A stretch of 64,000 nt of DNA from Lyophyllum atratum (Eukaryota; Basidiomycota; Agaricomycetes; Agaricales; Lyophyllaceae): contig JACGCN010000007.1 of assembly GCA_014905825.1 (NCBI GenBank), positions 248,001 through 312,000 on the forward strand, written 5' to 3'. Every line of letters begins with the position of its first letter. Positions within the stretch are counted from its first letter, which is position 1. Below are positions 17,944 through 29,799 of this stretch, piece after piece. A model generated the notes under the pieces. It saw only the letters and a program-made list of their open reading frames with translations, had not been told where the DNA came from and searched no databases. The translations under genes were made by a program, and so were the position numbers.

Positions 17944-20900
17944 ATGGCTCAAGTTTACTCGGCACAAGCATACAACAGGATACCACCAGCGGGCCCTTCT
18001 TCACGGCGCCACCCATTCACGAACGCAGTCAACCACCCGTACGTCAACCAGCCCCCAGCAGCGGCTAAGCCCCAGGAAAAAGAAAAGGAGAAACAGCCTG
18101 CTTCACCGCCTTTGCCACGACAGAACGCGAAGATTACGCCTCCGTCGCCTCCCAGGGTCATCAGCGACAAGAGTGGCAGGTACCAGCTAAACAGGGTTGG
18201 TTTCTTGGGCGAGGTGAGTGAATCATATGACGCTGCTATGAAGGTACCCAACGAGTTCAATTAGGGTGGCTTCGCTCGTGTATATGAAGTTAAAGAAAGC
18301 AATGGCGCTCGCCTTGCATGTAAAGTAGTAACGAAGTCCTCACTCAAGACCAAAAAAGCCAAGACCAAAGTAAGTCGAATGTGGTTCGGATAGAAATACT
18401 TTGAACCAAACGGGCTTTTAGTTGTACGCAGAAATCAAGATTCACCGCTCCCTCGAGCACCCCAACATCGTTCGTTTCCAAGACTGCTTCGAAGACGATG
18501 ACAACGTCTACATGACCCTCGAGCTCTGTCCAAGTGGTTCACTCATGGACATGCTCCGCCGGCGCCGCCGCTTCACAGAACCCGAGGCCCGCTTCTTTAT
18601 GGTGCAGCTCATGGGTGCCTGCCATTACATGCATACCCACCAAGTCATCCACCGGGACCTCAAGCTCGGCAACCTTTTCCTCGACGCCAATATGAATGTC
18701 AAAGTTGGTGACTTTGGCCTCGCCGCCCTCATCGAAAACCCAGGCGAGCGCAAGAAGACCATCTGTGGAACTCCCAACTACATCGCTCCTGAGGTTCTTT
18801 TTGACACCGCGAACGGCCACAGCTTCGAGGTCGATACCTGGTCCATCGGCGTCATCCTCTATACCCTTTGCATTGGCCGCCCTCCCTTCCAGACCGCCGA
18901 AGTCAAGGCCATCTACAAGTGAGTCTCTCCGTCATTCTCGTGAAATTCCCGACTGACATCCAACCCAGGCGAATCCGCGACAACGAATACGACTTCCCCG
19001 CCGACCGCACCATTTCATCCAACGCCCAGCACCTCATCCAACAAATCCTCACCCCTGACCCGCAGATGCGTCCAACCCTGCACGAGATCGTCGACCACAT
19101 CTTCTTCACACATGGCCCCGTGCCGTCCTACATCCCCACGTCCGCGCACGACTCGCCACCCGACTTCCGGCACATCACCCGCAGCCAGTCGCAAAGTAAC
19201 CTGCGACGGCTGCGGCGCTATGGCCTGCTTGACGAGGATCAAGTCACATCAATCGCCGTGCCCAAGGCGCCGCCACCGTCGTCGGACGCATCTTCAATCG
19301 GGAAGACGATGACTTCGAGCGTCGCGCAGCAGGAGAAGGAGTTCCTGAAGGCGGTGCAGCCGGGCTCGCCAATTAGCGCACTACTCAGCTCGGCGAGGCA
19401 GCCATTGCTCATGAGCAGCAACGGAGGGCAGCCAGGCTCGGCGAGGGAGAGTCCTCTCCTGAGGAAACTGCAGGCTGTAAAGGAGAGCCCGCTGCGGAGG
19501 TCCACGATGCGGGGGACGAACGAGCCTTTGGACGAGGGAGGGGCACATGACGGGCCGCCGGGCTTCGGCAGGGTGAGGGAGGAACACCTGATCGAGGAAG
19601 CGCGAGTAAGGAAGAAGGAGCTCGAGGCGCAGAAGGCGAGGATTGTGGCACAGATGGCACCTGTGAGAGAGGAGGAGGAAGAGTACGTCAGTTCGAAACA
19701 TGTGGAAAGGGAGAAGGAGAGGGAGAGGGAACGATACAAGTTGAGGGTGAAGTCCAGCGAGAGGGAGAACCTGGCACCTGCGGCGAGCATCGCATCCCTT
19801 GCTTCTAAAGGGAAAGAACGCGAGAGAGAGCGGGAAAGGGAGGTCCGTGTCGCAAAGGAGAGACCAATTGTCCAAGGTAAGCACCATTTCTCACCTTTTC
19901 GCCACCTATTCTTATCACCTCTTGACAGTCCCGTCCACCAAGACCTTACCACCTGCGCCAGCACCCGCCCCCGCACTTGTACCTGCGCAACCCGCTCCCC
20001 AACTCAGTGGGTTCGACGTCGCGGCCCAAGTCCTCACGCTGGCCTTCGATGCCAAGGCCGCTGGGCGGCTCTTCCGTGAACCCCGCGAAGACGCGAGTCT
20101 TCCCTTGCCGGAAGAAAAGGTTTTCATCGTGTCATGGGTGGACTACTGCAACAAATATGGCATGGGGTATGCTCTAACGGACGGCAGCGTCGGGGTGCAC
20201 TTCAACGACAGCACGACTCTCGTGCTTAGTCCCGATAAACAGTACGTACCCACTGCATTGCCGTCCCCAGCAATTCTGACAATTCTCGAACAGCCACTTC
20301 GACTACATCGCATCGCGCCGTCAGGGCGCGGTGTATGTACGCAAATCGCATACTGTCGATGTATACCCGGAGGAGCTGAAAAACAAGGTGTATCTGCTGA
20401 AGCACTTTGAGCGGTACATCATGGACCGGCTTTTCGGGGAGTACGAATATACGTACGAGGACGTGGACCGTACGCGCGGCATGGAGTGGGTGCAGAAGTA
20501 TCTGAGGATGAAGCACGTCATTGTTTTCAAGTTGAGTCACGATATCTTGCAGGTACGTTTTCCCATCATTTCTACGGTCTTCCATCTCCAGCTGACCTGT
20601 TCTATCCCCATTTTTCAGTTCAATTTCTTCGACCACTCGAAACTGATTCTTTCCTCACATGGGCTCCTCATCACCCACATCGACAAGGACTACAAGATGA
20701 CCCGATGGACGCTGAGCGAGGTTATGGCCCTTGCTATTCAGCCTAACCCCGATGTCGAGCCTGAGGTGCTCAAATTCAACCAGCGCCTCGTCGACAAGCT
20801 CAAGTACTGCAAGGAGGTCCTCGTGAGCATCCGCACGGCGAGTGCCTCAGGCATCGCGATGCCCGAGGAGGATGACACCGTCAAGACCGGGGTACCAAGT

Positions 20901-20963
20901 GCGCCAGGAAGCTTGACCGGTCGTGCTGTGAACGCGAAGGTGTCGAAGGTGTCGCTGAGGTAG
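17944..20963 (+). CDS. Polo-like serine/threonine kinase (Cdc5/Plo1 type)
   Basis: Mitotic kinase for spindle, cohesin and cytokinesis control. Seven exons summing to 2697 nt, 898 residues, with splices at 18214-18264, 18370-18421, 18919-18968, 19877-19928, 20242-20293 and 20553-20618. A Pro/Lys-rich N-terminus (about 80 residues) precedes the kinase domain. Visible kinase motifs are the glycine loop [11 protein letters not shown], Lys in [15 protein letters not shown] (about residue 203), DFGLA and the T-loop [16 protein letters not shown] long Arg/Glu-rich linker ([11 protein letters not shown]) leads to two polo boxes: [19 protein letters not shown] and [18 protein letters not shown], then [19 protein letters not shown]. 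The two boxes and the linker distinguish it from other kinases. The transposon block ends 293 bp upstream. Confidence 0.95.
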
Positions 20964-21468
20964 TGCCCGCGTGTGTAATATGTATGAAGGCATGAAGGGG
21001 GTGGTTAGACGATGTCAGGTCGTTGGTCGCTCCTCCGCCACCCATAAACTCTATTTCTTTATTATTATGAATGCAGGTATACTATCATTATCTGAATCCA
21101 TCGATACCCCACACGACACGGACAAGGTCTGCGTTGGCTGAGGTTGTTGGTGCCAAGGGTCTGGGTGTCATCAAAGCAAGAGGTCTATGAATAAGTCCCA
21201 AAGGCCCCGACCTTTTCGTATTCCAGCCATACTCTTTTATTATTCATGACTCTCCTGCCTTGTGGACCAAGAGCCAAACTGGTCCAGGGCAAACGCGGTG
21301 GCCAGAGTCACGATCGGCAGCGGGACTTGATCATGTGATCGCGCACCCTAATTTAAATGGAGTCAAGGTGAAACGCGTCCCACACAAATACAACCAATAT
21401 AGCTCCTTTCACCTTGGCCACCACAACCTCATCTCAGTCCTCCCGCACAAACTCACCATTCAGCATTA
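20964..21468. other. Intergenic, Polo 3' region and coiled-coil gene promoter
   Basis: About 500 bp without an ORF of note. AT-rich TTTATTATTATGAATG near 21056-21070 may mark the Polo 3' end. ACGCGT at 21373-21378 and CACAAATACAACC-type sequence lie just before the next ATG. Confidence 0.5.
21373..21378 (+). promoter_or_regulatory. ACGCGT (MCB-type) element upstream of the coiled-coil gene
   Basis: A single ACGCGT 91 bp before the ATG at 21469. It suggests cell-cycle transcription like that inferred for Polo, but the hexamer also occurs by chance elsewhere in the window. Confidence 0.4.
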
Positions 21469-24400
21469 ATGGTCGCGAAAAAAGCTGGAAAGGCGGCGAA
21501 AGTCTCATACGCAGAACGTATGTTTGTCCTTGTTCTCCTCGCTTTTTCATGATATTGACCTGGAATGGCGTCGGCATCGTAGGAGTACTAGGGGCCTTCT
21601 CGAAAATTCAGAGGGAGCAGAGGAAGCATGTGATACATGTTGCCACCTTACGAGCCCAAGGTATGCACTACACGTCGACCCATGGTCTGCCGCCTAACTT
21701 GCATACCTTTTTCAGTGAAGAAGACTGCGCAGGAGAACAAAGATACGCTTGGCCGGAATTGGGCAAGCTGGGTCAGGACGGCGATTCAGAAACTGGTGTG
21801 CAGGCTGTCCCTTACAGGAAATGACTATCACTAATCATGTTCATCAGGAGGATGAGGGTATCTTGACGGCTTCTCAAATCCCGGTTGGCAATCTCACCCT
21901 CACTACCGCCGGCAAAAAGGCGTACGTCTAGCTTCTTGGAGTCATTTCTGGTCCATATTCACGGATGTCAATAGCATTAGCGCCGCTCGGCAGTCATTGG
22001 CCGTTTCCATGCATGCCTCGCCCTCTACCGTTCCCGAGGATCTTGTCTGGAAAAATGTTACGCAGGTCACTCCTAAGGTTACGCGGGTCACTCCTAAGGT
22101 TACGCAGGTTACTCCTAAGGTTACGCAGGTCACTCCTAGGAAGCGCGGTCTGAAGCGCGGTCGTCGGTCTTCGATGAGACCTCCGAACGAAGAGGACCTC
22201 GACACGCTAGATGGACCCACGTCGATCACGACCATCAGCACTAGATCCAAGCGAGCTAGGACCTCCAACCTGCAAGGGCCATCAGTCAAGAAACCCATAA
22301 GCAAAATGACCAAGGCGGAGGTCTGTACCATGACTTATCGAGATGGATGGACTATGATGAGCTGACACTCCGATGACACCAGCTACAGGCAGAACTCCTT
22401 TCTCTGCGGAGGCAACATGACGATGCCCTGTGGCTTCGCGCGTCCTCACCGCTCACCGACCTTGACGACGATGATACTGAAGGAACAAATGGTAACACTA
22501 TATCCGTCAACGATGCTGAAAGCCAGCACAGACTACCAACCCCAGAGATGCAAGTCATCTAATACCGTCTTGTTACTTATCGACTGACCATAAGCTATTC
22601 ATACTGATCAGTGATGACATCCGTAGACCCTCGCTGCGGCCCGCATCCAACGCACCGACTCCATCGAGGCCTCTCCATGGTCTTATTCGGAGGGCCTCGG
22701 GCTCTCGCATCTCTCTCCTGAGTAAGCAGCCCACACCTGCACCTACCTCCCCTGGGGCGGCGTCCGACGTCGACTACACGGCGTTTGTTCATGGCCATGA
22801 GAATGACGAGTTTGCCATGCAGGAGGATAATGAAGACCAAGATTCCCCTTCCTCGTTACAGAGAGTTGCTGGTACGACGACGCCGGGGACAGTCTGCAAC
22901 GGGGATGCCTTGAAGGTCCGGCTTTTCTCCGACGTAAACAAAGCTTACTGACCCTGCCGCAGGTTTTAGAACTAGAACATCATCTAGGCACCCGGGTAGC
23001 TGCGATAAGAGATCTCGAGGCTCAGTTGTTACACCTTCAGGAAAACTATTCCAAAATTCAACAGGATCTCTTAGGACGCGATAATCGTCTAGCTCTTCTC
23101 TCAGCAAATATCGTCAACCTCGAAACAGAGAAGGCACTTGATCTCGACCGTCAGAGTGCAGAGCTTTCCACGGTGAGGGCTGCGAAAGTCGACCTTGAAT
23201 TGACGTATACCTCGCGCCTCAAGGAGGTGGAACAATGTCTTCAGGAGCGCGACGCTTCCATTCAGTCTTTAAAGATAAACCAAGGGAATAATCTAGCCGA
23301 GCTGTCCTGCCTTCGAGACGCCTTAAACACCGTTGAACAAACGAATGCCAGCCTCGTCTTAGAGGTCCGAGATACCAAGGCCCAGGTTTCCAGCCTTCGC
23401 TCTGGAATGGGCGAGCAGGAGCGCAGTGCTGACGTTGAGCTTCAAACTCAGCGGGCGATTGGCACCGAGTTGGAAATAAAGGTACAGGAACTCCTCGCGA
23501 AAACGTCGGAACTCGAACAGCTCGTCGCCGAGCTTCAAAATTCTGAAGGTGCAACGGCAACGTCCCTTGCTGAAGCTATCACACAGAAAACTCTTATTTC
23601 GGACAAGCTTCGAGTCGCCGAGAGTATCAATGAATCTCTTCAGCGCCAGCTGGCGAGCGTAACGGATGAGAAATCCACATCCGAAGCCGCGTTGAAGCTC
23701 TCGAAAGATATGGTCGCCGTGTTAACATCACAGATAACTGCCCTGAACAACTCCATTTCCCAGGACAAGGCTAATGTCGCAGACCTCACTCAGTCTCTCG
23801 CCGCCGCAAAGCAGGAAGTTATGTCCCTTCGTCAACAGGTCGCGACGACGGGGCTCTCGGTTTCGACTCTCCAATCAGAACTTAGCCTTTCCAAGCAAGC
23901 CACCAATGAGTTGACGACGAACCTTGCAGTGGTCGTGGATGAGCGCGCCGTCTTATCAGGCAAGCTGGAGGAGGCACAGACGATGATCTCGGCCTCGGCC
24001 TCGTCCATGAATCAATTGAAGGAGCGCTTGGCGACGACCACCGACCAGCTGAGCAAGTCCGAGAGCGCCGCCGCGGAATTGCAGGCGAGCTTGGATGCGA
24101 CCACCGATAGGCTCACGGCTCAAGAGGAGCAGATCCGAGGGCTAGTGGATGACGCTGAGAGCAAAGATAGGGAAATGAAAGCTTTAGTGGAGAAGCTCTC
24201 AGTGGCTGAATCAAGGGCAGGGACGTTCAGGGCGGAGGTGACGGCGACGGAAACGAAAATGCGGGACCTCCATTCGCAACTGGCTGCGGCTCAGGACGAA
24301 TTGTCGGCGACACAAGAATTGCTTTCTTCCACCGAGGCTACTCACGCACTTCAACGTGAAAAGCAGGCGACGGCGATCTCGGGTCTTGGGAACCTTTTGC

Positions 24401-24892
24401 AAGATGCCCGAAGCGAAGTCGAGGTACTGAAATCGGAACTCACTGCGGCACGCGCAGTGAGCGCGGACCTCCAGACGCATGTGGATGGGCAAAGCGTAGA
24501 ATTGGGCGAAGCCAGGGTCAACTTGGCTTCAGAGCGTCAGCGTGCAAAGCGTCTCGAGTCCGATCTGGGCACGGCCATTAGCAAAGCGCAGGAAGTCGAA
24601 GAAGAACTTTCGGAGCTCAAGGTCTCCAAAGAAGCGGACGAGGCCACGATCGAGAACCTCAAAGGCATGTTTTCGACACTGCGCGAGAACCAGATGAAGT
24701 CCCTTGCAGAACTCGATTCGAAGGTGCGTGTTTGTTTTGGGTTGTAACTTGTTGCATTGCCTAGGATTACTAACTGGTTGCATTCGTTCATTGTACCCGC
24801 AGGTCGTTTCCACGAAGTCTTCTCCGGCTCCTAAACGTCGGTCAACGAGAAGCAATGCCGCAAAACCGATTCATCCTTTGAAATTGACTTAA
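21469..24892 (+). CDS. Long coiled-coil protein with basic NLS-like segments, function unknown
   Basis: I do not recognise a named family. The start MVAKKAGKAAKVSYAERVLG leads to a compact N-terminal region (NWASWVRTAIQKLEDEGIL, VGNLTLTTAGKKAI) that looks like a small winged-helix fold. Then come four VTQVTPK repeats, a basic segment (RKRGLKRGRRSS, TRSKRARTSN), and from about 22963 nearly 590 residues of heptad coiled coil rich in Glu, Leu, Ala and Ser. The last exon (24803-24892) adds APKRRSTRSNAAK, a second NLS-like patch. Introns are clear at 21518-21582, 21661-21715, 21796-21847, 21922-21974, 22321-22382, 22916-22962 and 24724-24802; the join between about 22490 and 22612 is ambiguous. 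Basic ends plus a long rod suggest a nuclear, chromatin or spindle-associated structural protein, inferred only. Confidence 0.8.
22057..22140 (+). repeat. Four 21 bp tandem repeats encoding VTQVTPK
   Basis: Units at 22057, 22078, 22099 and 22120, consensus GTTACGCAGGTCACTCCTAA plus G, differing at one or two bases. In frame with the coiled-coil gene; repeated Thr-Pro offers possible CDK-type phosphosites. Length is likely polymorphic. Confidence 0.9.
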
Positions 24893-25707
24893 TGAATCAT
24901 CTGTTATACACGGACAATGCAGACGGACATTATGCTCCCTGTTTGATTGGAAACTCTTTCTCTTGCTATCGAGTCGCTCCATTTCCCTCTGCTCATTTCT
25001 TCCCCTCCATACTTATCTAAGCAATTAGTGCATTTAGTGTAGGATACAACCGTAGTAATTCTCTCGAAACTTGAGGGTAAACCCAATCCTCCTCAGACGA
25101 AACAGTTGATGTGAACGAGCACTGCGAAGCTCGATGAGCGAGAGCTAGCGGGGAGCTCGGAGGTGTTGGCGCTTCTTGCGTTTAGGGTGGAGATTGTGGA
25201 GATTGTAAAGCGTCATTCCCATACAGATCTCCTTACGTTGCTAAGCGAATATATCGGGATCCAAATTCTATCCGTATACTAGCGTTGAGGGAGACAAGGG
25301 AGCGGCGGCCCAAGGTTCTGCAGGCGTGTCTATCCAGGCGTACTTTCAAGCGCAAGCAGCGATCACGCCAGGCCTGGCTGTTGTTGGTCCCTGTCTGTTG
25401 TAGCAAGGGGCCATCGCCCTCCGACATATTTGGCAATTGTGAAGGGTTCGAGAGGTTCGGAATTTTTTCAAGGCGGCCTGCAGGCTGCTATTGTTCTCGC
25501 TTGCTGAAATCGTGTCGGATGCAATGGCGAATCAAAAAAAGGCCCCTTCCCTCTCACTGAGAGCCCATATTCGATGGTGCGGGGAATACCTGGGAACTGT
25601 CGTTGATAGAATTCAGATTGAGCCTCGGGGCCTCTGATTCCGAAAGTCAGGCACATCCGTGAAGCGATCGCGACGCAGGACTTGTGCTCGAAACCAGGAC
25701 TGCGTAC
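24893..25707. other. Intergenic between coiled-coil gene and minus-strand hypothetical
   Basis: Both neighbours end here (convergent). Frames such as 25285-25560 plus and 25233-25436 minus have no domain and no good splice context. I see no repeat or RNA gene. Confidence 0.45.
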
Positions 25708-26340
25708 TTATGTGAAAGTGGCGCGCTTGAGGGTCCGGTTCTTGACAGGATCACGTCCAGTTGATTTACCGATCTTGCGATCGAGCAAGGTGTCAAGGGG
25801 AGCAATCTTGAAAGCCATGACTGTGACCTGATCAATATCATCTTTAGTTTTGAGAGATAATTGAGAGCTGAAATAGCGGAGGTCAGCGTACCTCCAGGCA
25901 CAGAATTGATTAATCCTCCTTCCTTGGTACATATCGCCTAGTTGGAGATTCCTGCATACCTTACGAGACCCCGCGCCCCACTGTGGCCTACTGTGGCACT
26001 GGGGAAGGGTGATAGTCGGACATGTTCCCTGAATTGACCAAAAAAAGCCCATCCCGGCTGACTCGGATCATACATAGCTAACATACCAGATGATAATCCT
26101 TGGGAGGAGCGATTTCCGAAAGATCCACGACCGTACGGAATTCAAATTGCATTAGATGTTGAAACTGATGTTGGGGTAAGACGGGTTTTCCCGAGCGGCG
26201 TCGTTATGCTTCCGTTCAATTGAAGTCGGTGAAGTATGGATGCAAGTGCTGACTATGGCGACAGGAAGACTGGCAACCTCGATTAAATTTTGAAGAAGGT
26301 CATGGGAAGAGGAGAGAGCAGCGGGCCGAGGAATTGCCAC
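25708..26340 (-). CDS. Short spliced hypothetical gene, uncertain
   Basis: Not recognised. The start MAIPRPAALSSSHDLLQNLI at 26340, followed by a plausible intron (GTTGCC..ATCAG), joins to a coding-looking exon reading FQHLMQFEFRTVVDLSEIAP and PPKDYHL. Further exons may read GTCPTITLPQCHSRPQ and, at the end, DDIDQVTVMAFKIAPLDTL to KNRTLKRATFT before the stop at 25708. The 5' joins keep frame, but I could not find a fully consistent join between about 25860 and 25960. It is either a real small gene with a boundary I mis-set or a decayed one. Confidence 0.35.
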
Positions 26341-27261
26341 GTGCGAACGGAGAGCCTTGACAACGTGCGGACGACGTGGCTTGTTCCGTCTCTCTTCTGA
26401 CGTTCTCTCCGATAACGCCAGGGTTCTCAGGCAAACAACTAGAAGCCGACGACGCTCCCCTAACTATCGTCGTGGATAGTACACGTGGCTATGGTCGTTG
26501 CCATTGTCCTGTGCTCTTGCTGGAGATGGCCTAGGCAACGCATCCGCATCAATAAGGCGCAAGATAGGGTAGCCTCGATGAGCCGAACATTTCAAGTCGT
26601 TGAGGGTGAGGTTTGTTACAATTGAGTCAGAATTTGCTCGAGAGGTGCGGCGTAAAGTAATTTAGTGGTTGGTCGGGATTGTCGTTCTGAATAGGCAATG
26701 ATCGGACGCCTCGAGTCGCATTCCGTGCTCCTTGCCACATATCAGGGTTCACAATGCCCTGTACTGTATTAGGTTTTGAGTTTGGTGCCATGAGTGCAAG
26801 GGACAGAGACCATTTAAATGAACGTTACCCACTGGATCGGGCTTCAATTCCCTCAATTATGCAAAGGGGACGTTTAAGCGATACAGACGTGATAACTTCC
26901 CACCACCATACTTTTGGTTATATCTGTGATTATATCATCGTCATCTGTATCGCAGATCCCTTTGGTTTCCAAGTCAGCACAGTCTGTATGCTGAATGGGC
27001 AACATTGGGACTCCATTTGGCCATCCACCTGCGGTGCGGTTGTAAATTTGGAGAGCTGTACCTTGACAATTGCATGGCTACCCCTACCACGCACCAGGCG
27101 ACGAGATGCAATTACCTTCGTTATACCACGACGCAAAAGTGTGTAGGGTCCACATTTCTAGACGAGGCACCCCTCGTATATACCCGGCGAATTACCTTCT
27201 TCAGATTGGACCGAACAGTTAAAGGCGCAGGTGTTTCCGTATTTTTTCCAACATCACAGAA
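26341..27261. other. Intergenic, promoter region of the Med25-like gene
   Basis: No supported gene. GTATATACCC at about 27176-27185 is TATA-like and lies 80 bp before the plus-strand ATG at 27262. The frame 26754-27146 has no recognisable content. Confidence 0.45.
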
Positions 27262-28203
27262 ATGGTTTTCCGCCTGCCTACCCACCTCGACTCCTTTGTG
27301 CCGCCTCCTTCCCAGCAAGCGCCCGACCAGAGGCCATGGAGAGGTGCACTCATTGTGAGCGGGATGCGGTCATCCGACAGAGGCAGCAGCCAGGCAATCC
27401 GTGTCACGGCCGTCGAAACCGACGGCGACAAGTACGTGCAACTGCTTGACAAAAGCAATCGCTTGCTGATAATCAACATCGCAGCAGGGCAGATCTCTGG
27501 CCATCACAGTTCTTTACTCAAATCGTTCATCGTCCCATTTTAAAAGACTTTCAATCTTGGGCGAAGCGTCATTCCCCTCCTTTGTGTACTTTCATGCCAG
27601 ATCGTCACCGTGACCCCAACATCAACCAGGTCAATCAGACCACCTTCCGCTCATTATCTCGAATCCTATTCGAGAATCAAACCGTGAGTGCCATCATGTC
27701 ATGATATATGATAGGTGCTGATCGTTTAATAGGTCGCTGTTGCCTCTTGGGGAAGTGACGACATCCCAGGCGCAGGTCTCATCGTCTTTCCAGCCCAGAA
27801 CTCGAGTTCGCTTCTCGTTGGAGCATTATTCTTAACCGATCCCTTCCCCGCCTTCGTGGCAGGCACATCATCTCCTCCCATGCCATTCTCACCTCCACAG
27901 ATGCAATTAGCATATGGAGCACAATACCAGCAACCCGTTGTACCCTATGCAGCTTCCTCTCGCCACCATCAATCCACCTCTCCGCAGCAACCTATGTCAT
28001 ATCCCACTAGCCCGGTAGATCAGCCAGGATCCGACCATAGACGCCAACATTATCGTTATCCCATTCCCCGGACCTACTCTTCTAGCGAACGCGCTTCCTT
28101 ATCAACCGACCCCGGGTGGCCCGAAGTCAAAGACGAAGAAGAAGGCAACTATACCACCTTCTCCCCTACCCACGAAACTCCACACTATCCACGATCTGGA
28201 TGA
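27262..28203 (+). CDS. Protein with a possible Med25-type (ACID/SPOC-like) domain
   Basis: About 275 residues over three exons. The start MVFRLPTHLDSFVPPPSQQA has one intron after TDGD (AA then GTACGT, acceptor ATCGCAG) and one of about 50 bp after ILFENQT. The first ~165 residues (RPWRGALIVSG, LWPSQFFTQIVHRPILKDF, FRSLSRILFENQTVAVASWG, GAGLIVFPAQNSSSLLVGAL) follow the order of strands and helices seen in the Mediator Med25 activator-interacting domain: a Trp-led strand, WP..F..Q, then a FP strand. The rest is disordered, Pro/Ser/Tyr-rich, ending ETPHYPRSG. No von Willebrand domain precedes it, unlike animal Med25. The assignment rests on pattern similarity and is tentative; the gene itself is well supported by splicing. 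Confidence 0.6.
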
Positions 28204-28478
28204 ACGAACGAATCCGCCAATCGCTTGTATAATTGCTGTTATCCACTCATTGCTCTGCGCCTAACTTCCGTGCTCACAACTCCTTCTGTATTCCTCCCGA
28301 TCGCCATATCAACTTACTCCACTGTATCGACATACCTTTCATCCCGCTTTTACATAGACAGCCCTCTTTTCGTTCGGTTTTTCTGACGGGTTTCAATATT
28401 CCCCCAACTGTAGCACCTCGATCTCGCGTTCCATAAATGTATCCATACGGCCCTGGTTGAATAGAAGATACCCATTAT

Positions 28479-29310
28479 TTATTGAAACTGTGCAGGAGCT
28501 CTCTGAGAGGAGTCACGTAAAGGTACGTGATCATAGTGGTTCTTTTCGACCGTTGCTGGCCGCTCCTGTCTCATTTGACGAGGAATAAGGGCCATGCCGA
28601 CGATGTACAATACCCAAAATACCTGGATGAGCGTTTAACCAATATGAACCCTTCAATTGACGGCCCAGACTTACGATAATCAGTGCCAACCAAGCGTTCT
28701 TGGCGGACTGCGGTATTTTGTGCAAACCACCGAAAGCTATGTCCCATTCAGTATATAGACCGTAATGAACCTGAGGAATGAACAGATTCAGTAAGGTGAG
28801 CCCCATATAGACGTCTCGAAATAACCTGGAAGGCCGCAAGTATAAATATGACGAGGCCCAAAAATACATGGAAGTAGTTTTGAGGGGGGCGGCGACCTCG
28901 GAACAACGACGGGAACTTGAAGAAGTGAACGAAAATGCCAAGGAGAACCTGGACGGCGTATAAGACTAAGAGCGTGAGGCCCGTCTTCTGATGGGTATCG
29001 ATGAAGTGCCCCAGATTGAGTGTATCAGTTGTCTGGTGACCCATCGCCCATCCGGTAAGGATTACCGGGCCGGAGATGACCAGTTGGATGATCCAGTGTG
29101 CAGTCCACCACCTTAGCAGCAGCCAGATGAGCAAAAGCCTCTGCATCCGCCACGAGGACAATCGTCAGCTTACCTTTTGGTGAATGTTCGGGTAAATCTG
29201 GCAACCAAGACACCGATAGGAAGCAAGACGAGGAAGCCCGTAGTGCATAGGATGGCATGAGTCTTGGCCTTCTCCTCAAGAGGCGTCAAGGGAAATGGTG
29301 TGTTCGACAT
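28479..29310 (-). CDS. Cytochrome b561-domain membrane protein
   Basis: A multi-pass membrane protein with the cytochrome b561 (di-heme, transmembrane electron transfer) pattern. The start is MSNTPFPLTPLEEKAKTHAI at 29310. Hydrophobic helices read ILCTTGFLVLLPIGVLVARF, WIIQLVISGPVILTGWAMG, GLTLLVLYAVQVLLGIFVHF and FLGLVIFILAAFQ, with a last helix near VFWVLYIVGMALIP. Candidate heme His residues are in KTHAI, WTAHW, DTHQKTG and NYFHV, spaced as in the family. The first intron uses acceptor GCAGAG so the frame gives KRLLLIWLLLRWW. No DOMON or cellobiose dehydrogenase domain is attached. It ends PLRDSSQRAPAQFQ at 28479. Substrate and partner are unknown. Confidence 0.8.
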
Positions 29311-29799
29311 GAGGGAACGAATCAGAGATGAAAGGCAAAAATCTACGACGCACCAGTATAAAGCCCCAATTCACGTTGTGTGAACTGCAGCGCCAAAGGT
29401 TACTCATCTGCCAGCCATATCAAGGTTGCCGTCAAGGAAGACCAGAATACATCGTCGATGATTGGTTATACAAGGTGAAAAAGGAAAGATGTTCTCATCC
29501 TCGGTATCATAGATGCCAACTTCGGCTGTAAACGGTCACCGCACTCCCACTCCCTAAAACGTGGTGACATAAAGTGATTGGTCGCGTGCCGGAATGATGA
29601 GACTTGAAAGCTTGACAGCCGACATGACTCTCTGGAAAGCAGGAGAGTGAAACATACGCCATGTAAGAACAATCATACACGATGATACAAACCTGAATAA
29701 GAATAGTAGACAATATGATGTACATGATGAATGCCAATCTGAAGATGAACGAGAAGCCACGACACCAAAGTTGACACCGCCCCGACAGCATTCCATCTC
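29311..29799. other. Intergenic, kinesin 3' end to b561 promoter
   Basis: About 490 bp between two minus-strand genes. No supported ORF; short frames here are shadows. Confidence 0.45.
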
